This document shows, one piece after another, positions 1 to 20,300 of a stretch of DNA of 25,862 nt. Below the pieces are notes generated by a model. The model saw nothing but the letters and a program-made list of their open reading frames with translations, was not told the origin of the DNA and searched no databases. The stretch is taken from the NCBI RefSeq assembly GCF_000485595.1, contig NW_014577834.1, positions 26,334-52,195 on the forward strand, read 5' to 3'. The position numbers and the translations under genes are program-made. Source of the stretch: Priapulus caudatus (taxonomy: Eukaryota; Priapulida; Priapulimorpha; Priapulimorphida; Priapulidae). Positions within the stretch are counted from its first letter, which is position 1; the number at the start of each line of letters is the position of its first letter.

Positions 1-855
1 TAAAAGCATTTAGAAGTAAAATTGGTTCCTTGTTGTGTTATTCGCCTGACATTCCGTAGGTGGCGCTAGTCACAGTCGACCGAACCGGTTCCGCGTCATT
101 TTGTTGTCGTCTTGACAATCGTAGCTCAGACACACCTTTGGCTAGACACACCGCACTCACTGCACATCGCCACACCCCCCCCGCCCGCCCCTCATACAAC
201 AATTCGCACGCAGCAAGCACACACACACACCACACGCACACACACGCACACCACGCTACACACACACGCACGCCACCACCGCCCACGCACACGCACACAC
301 ACACAGCACACACAATGCACGCACACACAGCCAACACCACACACACTACAACGACACACACACACGACACGAGGCCAGCCCGCCACGCACGCACGCACGC
401 ACGTCACGACACGCAGTCAGCACGATACTCAGAGTATGAGGTTATGCACTATTTGGTCTTCTAGAAAATGCATTTTTTGGCTTTATTTATCTTCGCTGAA
501 TTCGGCACTAGATTGCAATAGATTATGCATTATGCCACGAAAATGTTAGATTGCCTCGTGGACGGTTCTTAAAAAGCTATTAGAAGTGTTAAAATTTTGG
601 TTCTTGTGGTGTATTTCGTAGACCATTCCTGTCAGGTGCGCCTGTAGTTCACATGCGACCGACCTGTTGGTCGATTTTTGGTGTTTTTGAAAATGTAGTC
701 AGACAACTTTGTAGAAACACACGCACACGCCACAACGTCACACATACAGACACACCATGCACGCACTACACTACACACCACACACACGCACACACACGCT
801 ACACACCACGGCACATACAGACGCAGCACGTCACACGCCACGCACAACACACACA

Positions 856-929
<74 letters not shown>

Positions 930-2265
930 CACACACAGCACACAGGCGCACGCACCCGAAGGCCAGCCCACGCTACGCAACGCCACGCCACGGATACCTC
1001 AGCACGATGATTATGCACTACTTTCGACTCTAGAAAATGCTGTTTTTGGCCATTTTTTTTCGCTGAATTCGCACATATGATTCGCAATAATTATGCATTA
1101 TGACGCCAAGTTAGATTGGGCCTCGTGGACGTCTAGATAATAGCATTAGAAGTAAAATTTGTCTTGTTGCTGTATTCGTGACATTCTCCGTTCAGTGTGG
1201 CGTAGTCACAGCGACCGACCGGATTGGTCATTTTTGGTGTTTGAAATGTAGTCAGACAAACTTTGTAGAACACTACGCACACGCCAACACGCACACATAC
1301 ACATCATCATGCACGCACACACACACATACACACACACGCGCGCACACACACGCACACTATACACGTCACATACACACGCCACGCACAAGCCACGCACCA
1401 CACACACACACACACACACACCACACACACACATGCCACGCAGCACACACAACACCGAGGCCCAGCCCGCACGCACGCTATCGCATCGTCTACGCACGCA
1501 CGCTACGGCACGCACGAGATATCTCATGGAGCATGAGTATCGCAGTATTTAGTCTCTTTATGAATAATTCCTTTTCTTTTGGAAATTTCGTTTTTCCTCG
1601 CTGAAAATTCGGCACTAGATTCGCATATAATTTGCATTATGCCACGCAAGTTAGATGCCTCTGTGGACGTTCTAGAAAGATAGAAGTAAAATTGGTCTTG
1701 TTGCTGTATTTCGGACATTCCGGTCACGGTGGCGTAGTCACAGCGAGCCCGACCGGCCGTTCGGTCATTTCTTGCCTCCCCGCTTTTGACACATGGGCTC
1801 AAGTGCAGGACAACTCCTTGCTTTAGCACACACGTGCATGCACTACGCACACGCACATCATACACCACACCATAGCCACGCACACACACACACACACAAC
1901 GCGCGCACAACACGCAGCACACAGCGCCACACACCACGCCACACACATCGCACGCACACGGCAACGGCCACTCACTCGCTATCATCGACACACACACATG
2001 CACCGCACTACACACACACGACCACGCACACACCCGGAAGGCCAGCCCGCACGCACGCACGCACACGCACGCGGACGCACGCCACGCACCGGCACCGCAC
2101 GCACGCACGCACTGCACAGCACGCACGCCGATATGCAGAGAATGGATCGGTATCGCATTATTCTTTCGTCTCTAGAAAAGTGCTTTTTTGGCATTTTTTC
2201 GCTGAAAGTCGGCACTACATTTGCAATAATTTGCATATACGATGGCATGCGGAATTTCCTTAGTT
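1..2265. repeat. Tandem array of ~535-570 bp units with nested CA-rich tracts
   Basis: The landmark AGAAGT(A/G) followed by an A/T stretch recurs near positions 12, 582, 1148 and 1682, giving spacings of about 570, 566 and 534 bp. Each unit has a unique core of about 290 bp with shared pieces such as TGTAGTCAGACAA, GCTGAATTCGGCAC, TTATGCATTATG and a CTCGTGGACG motif. A CA-rich tract of 200-330 bp follows, mixing CA with CGCA, CCACA and CACG variants. Tracts lie near 200-420, 716-975, 1269-1515 and 1830-2130. The first and last units are partial. Cores differ mainly by 1-3 base insertions and deletions, as expected for an uncorrected long read or an old diverged satellite. Long open frames here are threonine/histidine or cysteine/valine runs made by the CA repeats and are not genes. 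Confidence 0.88.
841..930. repeat. (CA)n microsatellite inside the second array unit
   Basis: This is the purest stretch of CA dinucleotides in the array, interrupted only by a few CAC and CAT variants. It shows that each unit carries a microsatellite that can expand independently. Confidence 0.9.
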
Positions 2266-4390
2266 ATAAAGAGTAATTATCGGAAAGTTTCTGGCGTGAT
2301 GTATGAGTATTGCGGGTGATGAGGGTGCATTAGTTTGTCGTATCTAGATAATCTAACCTAACCTATAGACTACCACTACCTTCGCCCGTCTAACTATCGC
2401 AGTATATATATATAAGGGGGTGTCTTACCAAAATGGTTGGGCATTTCACACAGTCGACGTAACTATTATTTGTTATTAAGATGTTAAAGATTAATATTAT
2501 ATGTCGTGTGTGTAGAACTTTTAGCAATAACGCCTGCGTTGTTTCATCTGGAGCCGATTTGTTTAAAGTATTGTGGTTTATTTTATTGGAGACATTTCAC
2601 CAACGCAGGATAGTGCGGAATACTAGCATCGGTGCTAGTAGAGCATAACACTGTTATGTTAAACGGCAGCTACCGTTCCCGCGAGCATTCAAATTGTTTT
2701 ACCGTCCCAAATTCAAATCATCAAGTGTTTTCGCACTAGGTGAGGGGGCTTGTACCGAATTGGTTCGCAAACCGAATAGCCAGGCCTAGTTCAAACGTCT
2801 ATACGTGCACTAGTGATCGAAACGTCAGCGATAAATGCGCCTAACCATACTCACGCGCGCAACCATTTACTTTCACACGCACAATCAGCTCTCTACTTCT
2901 TTCTGAGATAACGGGAGAGAGCATGCCCGCGTGTGTTTATTTGCTGACGCTCTAGCACGGTGATGGTAGCTGTTTTAGGCTAGGGTCACCGTCGGTATTA
3001 GGGCCGCCGTGTGAACACCGTATGTGCGTCTATACGCGCGTGTAGCATGTACGCTGTATAGAGAGAACTGTGACCAAAAACTCGGACAAGGTCGCCAACT
3101 TTACCCGTCCGCCTTCTTTTCAGGAGCGCGCGCAAAAGATATTTGGTTGTTGGTCATCTCTCGCTATGCGTGCTTGCTATATCGAGCCACTTGCGTGCGC
3201 GCGCGCCAAAGAAAATAAAAATGGAAAGTAGAAAATGCGCTCGCAGCGTGACGGCTACAAAACGACGGCTGAAGCGTCGTAAGTCTGGCGTCAGCTTACC
3301 CTATATCGCGCGAAAACGTGCCGCCCACACATCGTCTGCTACACACATCGACGCTAGACTGGGCTGCCGAGACTAATTTACAGAAATTGGACTGAGAAGG
3401 CCATTTTGCAAGAAGCAACCGGTTCAAACAGCCCGACCAATAAATCCGCGCTGCGTTAACGTCGTCCTTTTCGCCCAAGTAGATTTCTCTGAAGGCGCGT
3501 TTTGTATCGGGACCGCCCCACAGTGAACCTTGACAAATAGCTCGAAATGTTGTGCGAATGCGCGATTGCTGTATACCTATCACCTCTCACGAACACGAGG
3601 AATATGCCATAACTAAGCGAGAATAACGTATAATGTCATTCGGCGTCCGTTCGTTCGTCATCGCTCCACGCTTCGGCTGCAGAATTCCTGAAGCGCTAAC
3701 CGCCGTGCGATATCATTTAACGTTTACCGCGACAGCATGCTTTCTAATTACTAATTAACGAACCCTCGAGATGTCCCTGTCCGTTGTTAACATTCCATTC
3801 GATTACATAAGGTCTATTATTACGCCCCTTCCTCTTTTACTTTCATTTAATTTCACTTTCGCGGGCAGTGCATGGCGCTGCAGGATAATTCTCGCTGACC
3901 ATCGAATAATGAATGCAGAGCGCGCCTTAAGACGCCGACAAAGAGTCACGTGGTCTCTGAAACGAAGCGTTACGCAAGACGCACGACGACTGCGCTTGAA
4001 TCGAAAAGATGTGGGTCACGACACCAATTCCCCTAAATCATCTATCCGCCGCGCAGTCTTAAGACTTTCCCTATCGCTGTCCACTGCAACGACCACCACC
4101 CCCACGCTTCCTCAGTCAAAGCGGCCCAAGGAGACAGGTGTTTAAAGACAAAGGGCGCTGGTCGCACAATGCGCGGGGAATGTACAATTAGAAGAAGGGG
4201 TTAGCTATTTTATTTTGCCGACAATAGCTTGGGGTCGAGCAGGCGTGCACTGCGGTGGCATTGGCCACCAGCACAGTGCGAGCATCGTGGTAATGGGTGC
4301 GCTAATGAATTTAAGAAGTGGTTCGATCGCGTAGCAGACGCCCACGTGCATTGTCTACGTCATCAACTAATGACGCAGCGCCGACTGCTG
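2266..4390. other. No supportable gene; single-copy-looking intergenic sequence
   Basis: Open frames here are 60-125 codons with no recognisable domain, no splice-consistent neighbours and no conserved motif I can name. The stretch includes a TATATATATATAAGG run near 2403-2418, two TAACC units near 2354 (too few to be a telomere) and the hairpin cluster listed separately. Purine-rich and CpG-containing segments around 3200-3360 give an arginine-rich frame starting at 3222. I do not regard it as a gene because nothing supports it beyond openness. Confidence 0.5.
2533..2677. other. Cluster of four hairpins (possible structured RNA or transposon fragment)
   Basis: Four inverted repeats follow one another. 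H1 pairs CCTGCGTTG (2533-2541) with CAACGCAGG (2601-2609), 9 perfect pairs around a 59-nt interior. H2 pairs TACTAGCA (2621-2628) with TGCTAGTA (2633-2640), 8 perfect pairs around a TCGG loop. H3 pairs 2642-2649 with 2653-2660, eight pairs including one G-T wobble, around a 3-nt loop. H4 pairs AACGG (2662-2666) with CCGTT (2673-2677). H2, H3 and H4 are each separated by a single base. The pairing is read directly from the sequence. A role as RNA or as a mobile-element end is inference, and I recognise no known RNA family. Confidence 0.45.
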
Positions 4391-4404
4391 TTACCTGTGT
4401 GTCG

Positions 4405-4417
4405 GTATGTGTGTGTG

Positions 4418-4457
<40 letters not shown>

Positions 4458-4563
4458 TGTGTGCGTGTGTGAGTGTGCGTGTGAGTGTGCGGGCGTGTCT
4501 GTCGTATGTGCGCGCGCGCCAGCGTGTTCGTTGTGTTGTGTGTGTGTGTGTGTGCGTGTGTGA

Positions 4564-4601
<38 letters not shown>

Positions 4602-4610
4602 CTGTGTGTC
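4405..4610. repeat. (GT)n-rich microsatellite
   Basis: GT dinucleotides dominate with scattered GC, GAGT and TCT variants. The right part, ending in TATGTCTGTGTGTCGGCGTG, is shared with the left edge of the second copy of the duplicated block near 8850. The cysteine/valine-rich and threonine/histidine-rich frames across it come from the repeat. Confidence 0.9.
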
Positions 4611-5595
4611 GGCGTGTGAGAACATTTCCCCAGTAGAGTAACCACTAGCGTTGACCAGTAGTCATCGGCGTTGCTGCACCGCAGAGCGAGTAAATTACTG
4701 CTATACTGTCCCGTAGAATGCTTGCTGGCATGGCCAGTAGAGAGCGATTATAGCAATTATAGAGTTATACATTAGCGTTAGCAACAATATGCAATCGAAT
4801 ATTATTCATCGACGCAAGTATTCACCCGATAACCATCTGTGGGCATAACTCTGGATCTGCGACTGTGTACATGGGATGTACAAGGGTGCTGAGATATTCG
4901 ATTCAGACAGATCAGACAGTGTAAGGGTAGATGAATCAAACGCCAGAGTCGTGGCGTGGTAAGAATAATGATAAGGCATAACCCTCGAAGAGACCATAAT
5001 TTTTGGCTAGTGAAAAAGCGAGATGGTACGATTCAGACATAACATCGTAACAAAGCTATTGAGTTAGGTTACGTTCTTTTTCGTACACAGTCTGGTAGCG
5101 TGTCTCACTACCTATATCGCAGCGCATACTTTTGCAGAGTACGAGTTATCTGTATTTGCTTTTAAACATCGTTTTCTTGTACGTATAATAATATCGTTCG
5201 TAACCATGGTTATCGTTCGTATAACCATAACCGAGGCTATAAAACTCAAATGCAATCTTTTATACCCTGTAGTTTTACTTAATCGTGTGCTACCTTCTAG
5301 TTCTTCCAGTTTTTACTTTACTGTGTATTGTTGTTGCGGTCATAGCGTGTCTGCTTAACACGCGTATAGCTGTTTTATATGTTTTTGGCACGTATACTAA
5401 TACTATTCGAAGCCATAAGCGGGCTATATAACTTAACAAGTATACCATCAGTTATGCCTCCCCTTTAATTTCGACGTCTCTCTCGAAAGACGTATTAGAA
5501 AGGGGCGTATCAGAGAGTGCACGAGAATCAATTGTAACTTATTTATTATTTATCATCTCGTGTAATATAGTCGACCAATATGTTTGCTTATACTT

Positions 5596-5640
<45 letters not shown>

Positions 5641-6331
5641 GTGCGCGTGTGTGTATGTAGATGCCTCGCGCATCGACATACAGGTCTTCTTCCTTCCCAT
5701 TTAAGACGTTAGGCGAGCCGTACGGAATGTCGTCCCCACACCACGCCTTCTAACCCACTTACGGGAGAAGTTGGAATTTCTCGCCTAGCTATTACACTAC
5801 CGACAACTGGGCTAGGCGCGTGGGTGCATGCGTGCGTTCGTGCGCGCGTGCGCCGTACGCGCACTGTACGCACGCGCGCGCCGCGTTTCAACAGGTGCAC
5901 CCATTTTTTACGGTCATTTTTTAACGTGGGATGTAGCAGCTTACTGGCCGTGTCTCGCCGTGGGTGGGGAGGTGGGGGTGGATAGGGGGGATCTTGTTGT
6001 CGGTTTTATTTCGTGCGGTCGTCCGCAACAGCGGCGCGTTAAACAGGTTCTAACAGCAGACGAAGAGAAGATAGAAGATAGTATATATACAGCGCGTTAT
6101 AGGAGTCGATGGCAGTGTGCTCGAGATTCGCTGTTTACGATGCCCCCCTCCCCTCCCCGCCCGCCGTCCTCACACACTCCGCACTCCCACCCAGCGAATT
6201 ACACATTGCATCGTCACTGCCGGTGCGATCAAGGTGAAACACGCGCGTTATACGGTTGTGCCACGCTTCCCTGCCGGTGTATAATCAGAGACAGGCTGCT
6301 TAAGGCCACCATACAGCATCCATCGATCTCT
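4565..6331. repeat. Duplicated block, copy 1 (partner at 8833-10929)
   Basis: From the GT tract rightward this stretch matches 8833-10929 in the same orientation. Shared landmarks include TTTCCCCAGTAGAG, GACCAGTAGTCATC, GTGTACATGGGATGTACA, GTAAGGGTAGATGAATCAAA, CTGTAGTTTTA, AAAGACGTATTAGAAAGG, GACAACTGG, AACGTGGGATGT and the right edge ATCGATCTCT. Differences are mostly single-base indels plus a few substitutions. Copy 1 is about 1.75 kb and copy 2 about 2.1 kb, the difference being scattered extra bases and a longer internal GT tract in copy 2. No terminal inverted repeats, target-site duplication or recognisable transposase or reverse transcriptase is visible. It may be a dispersed repeat family, a real duplication or an assembly artefact. 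Confidence 0.88.
5599..5656. repeat. (GT)n microsatellite inside copy 1
   Basis: A nearly pure GT run with late GC and TAT interruptions. The matching tract in copy 2 (about 9990-10190) is roughly three times longer and broken by GGT and TTG variants. Confidence 0.92.
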
Positions 6332-6813
6332 CTCCATCTCCCCTCTCGTTCGCTCGCTAGATTCATTGCCATCCATGCAGTGTATGGTATTAGAACGGAT
6401 GGTAGGTTCGCGAAATTGCTATCGCGGCGGGCATATTAATGTAAGCGGCCCTCTATGCATTGGCCATGAAATATTGCTTCACAGTTCAGCACTCATTGCC
6501 GTAACACTAAACAAGCGCGCTGGCGCCATGCACTACACAAAAAAATACAAGCGTATAATATAATTAATCGATCTATGAGGTTTTGTAAGGAGGTGCGGCT
6601 GCGAGATAACACGAGAGCAAATCCCTGAAACCCGAATGACATTTGCGGAGAACAACGCATCCTTATTCTATAGGTAAAACTAGGTTATTTGTATGGAATG
6701 TGCCACGAAAACGTGTAATTATACGGTCGTTGGTTTTTCTTATGCCATATAACTTCGCGGTGTAGATCGTAACTTGTTGTTTGCGTAACACTTCTCTTTT
6801 TCTTATCTTACAG
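6332..6813 (+). promoter_or_regulatory. Upstream flank of the ZP gene; possible promoter or 5' intron
   Basis: This 480-bp stretch separates the duplicated block from the first supported exon. It contains no recognisable coding exon. Its last 23 bases form a strong pyrimidine-rich splice acceptor (CTTCTCTTTTTCTTATCTTACAG, ending at 6813; listed in pieces: CTTCTCTTTTTC, TTATCTTACAG). That means the transcript either has an untranslated exon further upstream or is trans-spliced here. AT-rich motifs such as GTATAATATAATTAAT near 6552-6567 could be promoter elements, but nothing decides this. Confidence 0.3.
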
Positions 6814-6843
6814 AACACCGGTATCGTTCAAAATTCACACAAG
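6814..6843 (+). other. 5' UTR of the ZP gene, directly after a splice acceptor
   Basis: Thirty bases lie between the acceptor AG (6812-6813) and the ATG at 6844, with AAG immediately before the ATG. The short untranslated leader after a strong acceptor fits either a second exon or an acceptor for a trans-spliced leader. The choice is inference. Confidence 0.55.
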
Positions 6844-16565
<9,722 letters not shown>

Positions 16566-16642
16566 GTAAGACAGCATCGTCAATTACACTAAGCTGAAGC
16601 TGTGTCTACAATGTAATGTCGTATGAGTATTTATATTATAAT

Positions 16643-16648
<6 letters not shown>

Positions 16649-16681
<33 letters not shown>
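16649..16681. repeat. (TA)n microsatellite after exon 9
   Basis: About 16 pure TA units, 83 bp past the exon 9 donor. Confidence 0.94.
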
Positions 16682-16683
<2 letters not shown>

Positions 16684-16817
16684 CTAAATCGAAAATGTAA
16701 TGAATGATTGTGTCATAATCGATATCAACCACGAGAAAGAAACGGTGTTTATAACGATGTGCTGTTCTCCCCACTGTTGTACCCCCCGTCTTGATTAATT
16801 TTTTGTCACGGTTAGCA

Positions 16818-16825
16818 TTATGAAA
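16818..16825 (+). other. Candidate terminal micro-coding segment of the ZP gene
   Basis: A possible acceptor (TAATTTTTTGTCACGGTTAG, ending at 16817) would add CA to the last G of exon 9 (alanine), then TTA (leucine), then the stop TGA (16823-16825). The protein would end ICMNTVAFALAL at 347 residues, without a membrane helix. An AATAAA signal occurs near 17186. The acceptor is only moderate, so the real last exon may instead lie in the unreadable DNA further on. Confidence 0.25.
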
Positions 16826-17296
16826 CATAGCCATGGAGAGAAAAATCACAAAGCTTATATTTTCATTATTTAACATACTTATATGATTATATTCGGTTAA
16901 TAAGCATAATACAACACACGAGCAAACGACTGATCAGCTGCTTAAGAACAACGGCTCGTGCCGGAGCGCGGGGCAGACTCGACAACTGACTTCGATGACG
17001 GGGGGAGCACCAGTAGGGCGGGTAGGGAGGTGGAAAAATAACATGCCGATCTATGCGAACAGACATGACCATCGAACTCCCGGTCACTATACACGATCGA
17101 ACCCACTGACTAAATCTACTTGTTAGAAATAAGAAGATAATAAGAATAGTAAGTATAGACGAAGTATCGAAGTATCCGAATATAGAATAAAGACCCCACT
17201 ATAGTATATATAGTACCAGATAATACCGTACATAAGATAATAGTATACCTATAGTAAGCTCTACCGAAGTATACGCATACGCATAAGCAAGGCAAC

Positions 17297-17372
17297 CCGC
17301 AAGCATAGCATAGCATAGCAATAGCAAGCAAGCAAGCATAGCAAGCATACATAGCACAGCAGCAAGCAAGCA
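17297..17372. repeat. AGCA / AGCAT short tandem repeat
   Basis: Units AGCAT, AGCA and AGCAAGCA are mixed over about 75 bp. The minus-strand open frame rich in C, L and A across it is a repeat artefact. Confidence 0.85.
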
Positions 17373-20300
17373 ACCATGAGCATCTAGCCAGAGGCTACGC
17401 AGACAACCAAAAATGGCGATAAAGGGCGATAGCAAATGCATAGCAGATGCATGGATGAATATGCATACATAGTATGAGTCGGTAATCTAACAGTAAGACT
17501 GAATATGTCGACATACGTCACAATCTATAGTAATCTATCGGCACGAGAATATAATCCTCCATGTCCCTCCGATCACATATCGCTAAGCAGTTCGGCTGCC
17601 TACCCAAAATCAAAAGAAAGCAAAGAACACAAGACTGACAATTCATAATCACACGAATCGGTGCAGAGGACGCCAAAAATCGAAAGAGATAATTCAGGCC
17701 CTGTTACTGCAAACACAAAAAAAGTAGCGTAGAGCAGCACAAAAACATCTAACACATTGAGAATCATTAATCTAGAGCCCGCGCGAAGATCGTTGCCTGA
17801 AGTCAACACGTCCCAGATTACAGATGTACGTTCAAATCCTTTTGAATTTTTTTTAACTGTAACAGCGTTTAAGAAGAGAGGGACAATAAAACACATGTGC
17901 CGTGGCACGTATCATCCCAATAAATACACTCTCATTCGTTCAAAGACACGCGCAATCCTAACTTAACGATCGCCTATAAACGCTCACACATACCAAACGT
18001 TCAAAGCGACCTCGCTAGACACCCCATTTCAGCGAAATGTTCTAATAGAGTCGTAAATCGTGGGACAGGGCACTAAATCTCTCAATTACGCTATCCACAC
18101 GATTGTAAAGGTATCGGCAACACATCTCAATCCGAGCGGAACGCTACCACCTAAACTCAAACCAATTCACCAGAGTCCCGACATTCACTCACACTCAATA
18201 TCACACAGTAAAAAACACTCCATATGCAGTATTTCCAGAACGTTACTACAATGGCAGCTAATCTGAAACTTACAAGCACACTCATTAGAAAACGAATTGT
18301 ACGCACTTCATTCAGTTAATTTCAATGACCTATATCGATTTTGCATCGGGATACAACAGACACCATAAATAAATCGCAGGACAACGCACCCCCCCCCCCA
18401 CCCAGCACACACATATATCACGACATGCCCAATCTCCTGGCCAATATAAACAGCATACTACACATGTCAAACAATTTCACTCCTAGCCATATAGTACATA
18501 TAACAAAAATAAACATAATACAGCCATCTGAACTCTGAAAATGACATGCCATTAACACGCAAAATTAGATAAAGAACAGACGGGCCCAAGCTATTTAGCA
18601 CCCCGGATAGTATCAGCATGGCGAAAACACATACCGGGTCCCAAACCACCTGACGATGATCAACACCAAATGCATATACAAACTGGAAAAATAAAAAAAT
18701 GCAAGCATACGATATAGGTTAATACGTGCGAACAGTACAATATGCTAGAGATAGTGCTAACAAAAGAACGCTCATAATCCAATGAGGCCAATTTGCATAA
18801 GAAACAACTCAATGAAGTAAATACTTATACACAAAGAAAACCCCAAGAATAGCCTGGCATAGCAATTTCTACTCCACTCCCCACAACCTCAGCATAACAA
18901 CCACATCAACACACACACTCTCGCACCCCACATCCAGCAACCGAGGTATATACACATCACCTAATCCGATTACTAGTGGACATTGATCTTGACTACGAAG
19001 TAGACGCTCCATAAATTGGGACCCAGAACGCACACACGCGGCCGAATATAAAGGGTGCTCGCAATGCGACAATCTGGAGGGCAAACATAGATGGAGACGG
19101 TGATATAGACAGGCCGTTGGCAAATACAAACTATTCAATTCATGCCGATTACCTGTCCGAGCAAAGCAATTATTTTAAAATTTTAAATTTAAATTATTAG
19201 AACCAAATTACTCATCATAACAATACATACATACTTATTACAATAAAAGCTGAATCCTAAAAATTATAACCTGGCACAACGACAATATAAGCACAACAAC
19301 ACCGAGACTACACACTTATACATGTGGTCCTGTTTGCTAGCCTTGAATCTAACAATTAACTACACACACTAACATGAAAACAATGAGTTTAACCGGGTCC
19401 ATACCGACATTCTCATATAGAAGACTAACGAACTTCTTACCCAATTCAACCGCACTTAGCGAAAATCATACCCCCTGCCTCTAATTTTCTACCCTTCCAT
19501 CAGACATTTCTAACACTAACGAAAACTATAATAAAACAGAAGTGTCCAACTTGCGTTAGTCGTCCAAGATCAATGCAGTAAAAGAAAATACAGTTTCCCA
19601 CTGCTACCCACCTCACGGTTAAAAATAGACACCCCATCCCTTGCATGAAACCATCAACTCTGACGGAACCATGAAACCCACCGAAACCAGACACAGATAC
19701 AGTGGAGCCACACGATTATTACACAGTGGAACTAAAAAACGATTTACTAATAGGAACCCGCAGCGTAGTCTTCACCGCAGACGACCTTCATGCAACCCAT
19801 GAACTCTATCACCTGAGATCTCGGTGCTCATTGTACAAGCAGACGGGCGCGAGAGTGAAGTTATCTCGGTACAGAAGTCAGGTTAGGTGAAAATTCGGGA
19901 CTAATTGAAGCGAGCGAGCGCTAGGACGAAGTCTCAAGCATAGCAGCTAGCACTCCTATGGTCCTCTGATGATACTCCTAAACCTTACGTACACCGACCA
20001 AGACACATCACAACACAACTGATGCAATATAGTTATGGTATCAGAACCAGTAACGCCGAATCGTGCGAGCCATCGAGCGTTTGAGTCACCAGGATTATAA
20101 TAAAAAGGTCCGACCACTTAACGTGGCCGCACTAGACATTTGCGTTTGGAGAGTTGTTAACGCATCGCCGATCACTAAAACGAGATAAATCACAATCATC
20201 ATATGAGGATGCACGTCAGTTAGTCCAAGGCGCAGATCCCACAGGAACTGCCAGAACTAACCCGTACTACACTAATACCGACCAACCTCGCCTACTCCAC

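Noticed and set aside
60-2276. Many overlapping 60-200 codon frames rich in Thr/His (+) or Cys/Val (-)
   Set aside because: They are produced by CA repeats read in all frames and have no start context, domain or splice support.
2350-2366. Telomere-like TAACCTAACC
   Set aside because: Only two units, within ordinary intergenic DNA.
3143-3376. Arginine/lysine-rich + frame resembling a basic nuclear protein
   Set aside because: No family recognised, no splice evidence, and the basic content follows local base composition.
4229-4645. Cys/Val-rich + frame and Thr/His-rich - frames over a GT tract
   Set aside because: Same microsatellite effect; amino acid content is set by the dinucleotide repeat.
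5828-6439. 203-codon + frame
   Set aside because: It spans the duplicated block and its right boundary. The matching region of copy 2 does not keep the frame and no domain is recognised.
17600-17908. 102-codon minus frame that looks like a membrane protein
   Set aside because: The hydrophobic look follows from the T/G-rich minus strand; no homology pattern or conserved motif.
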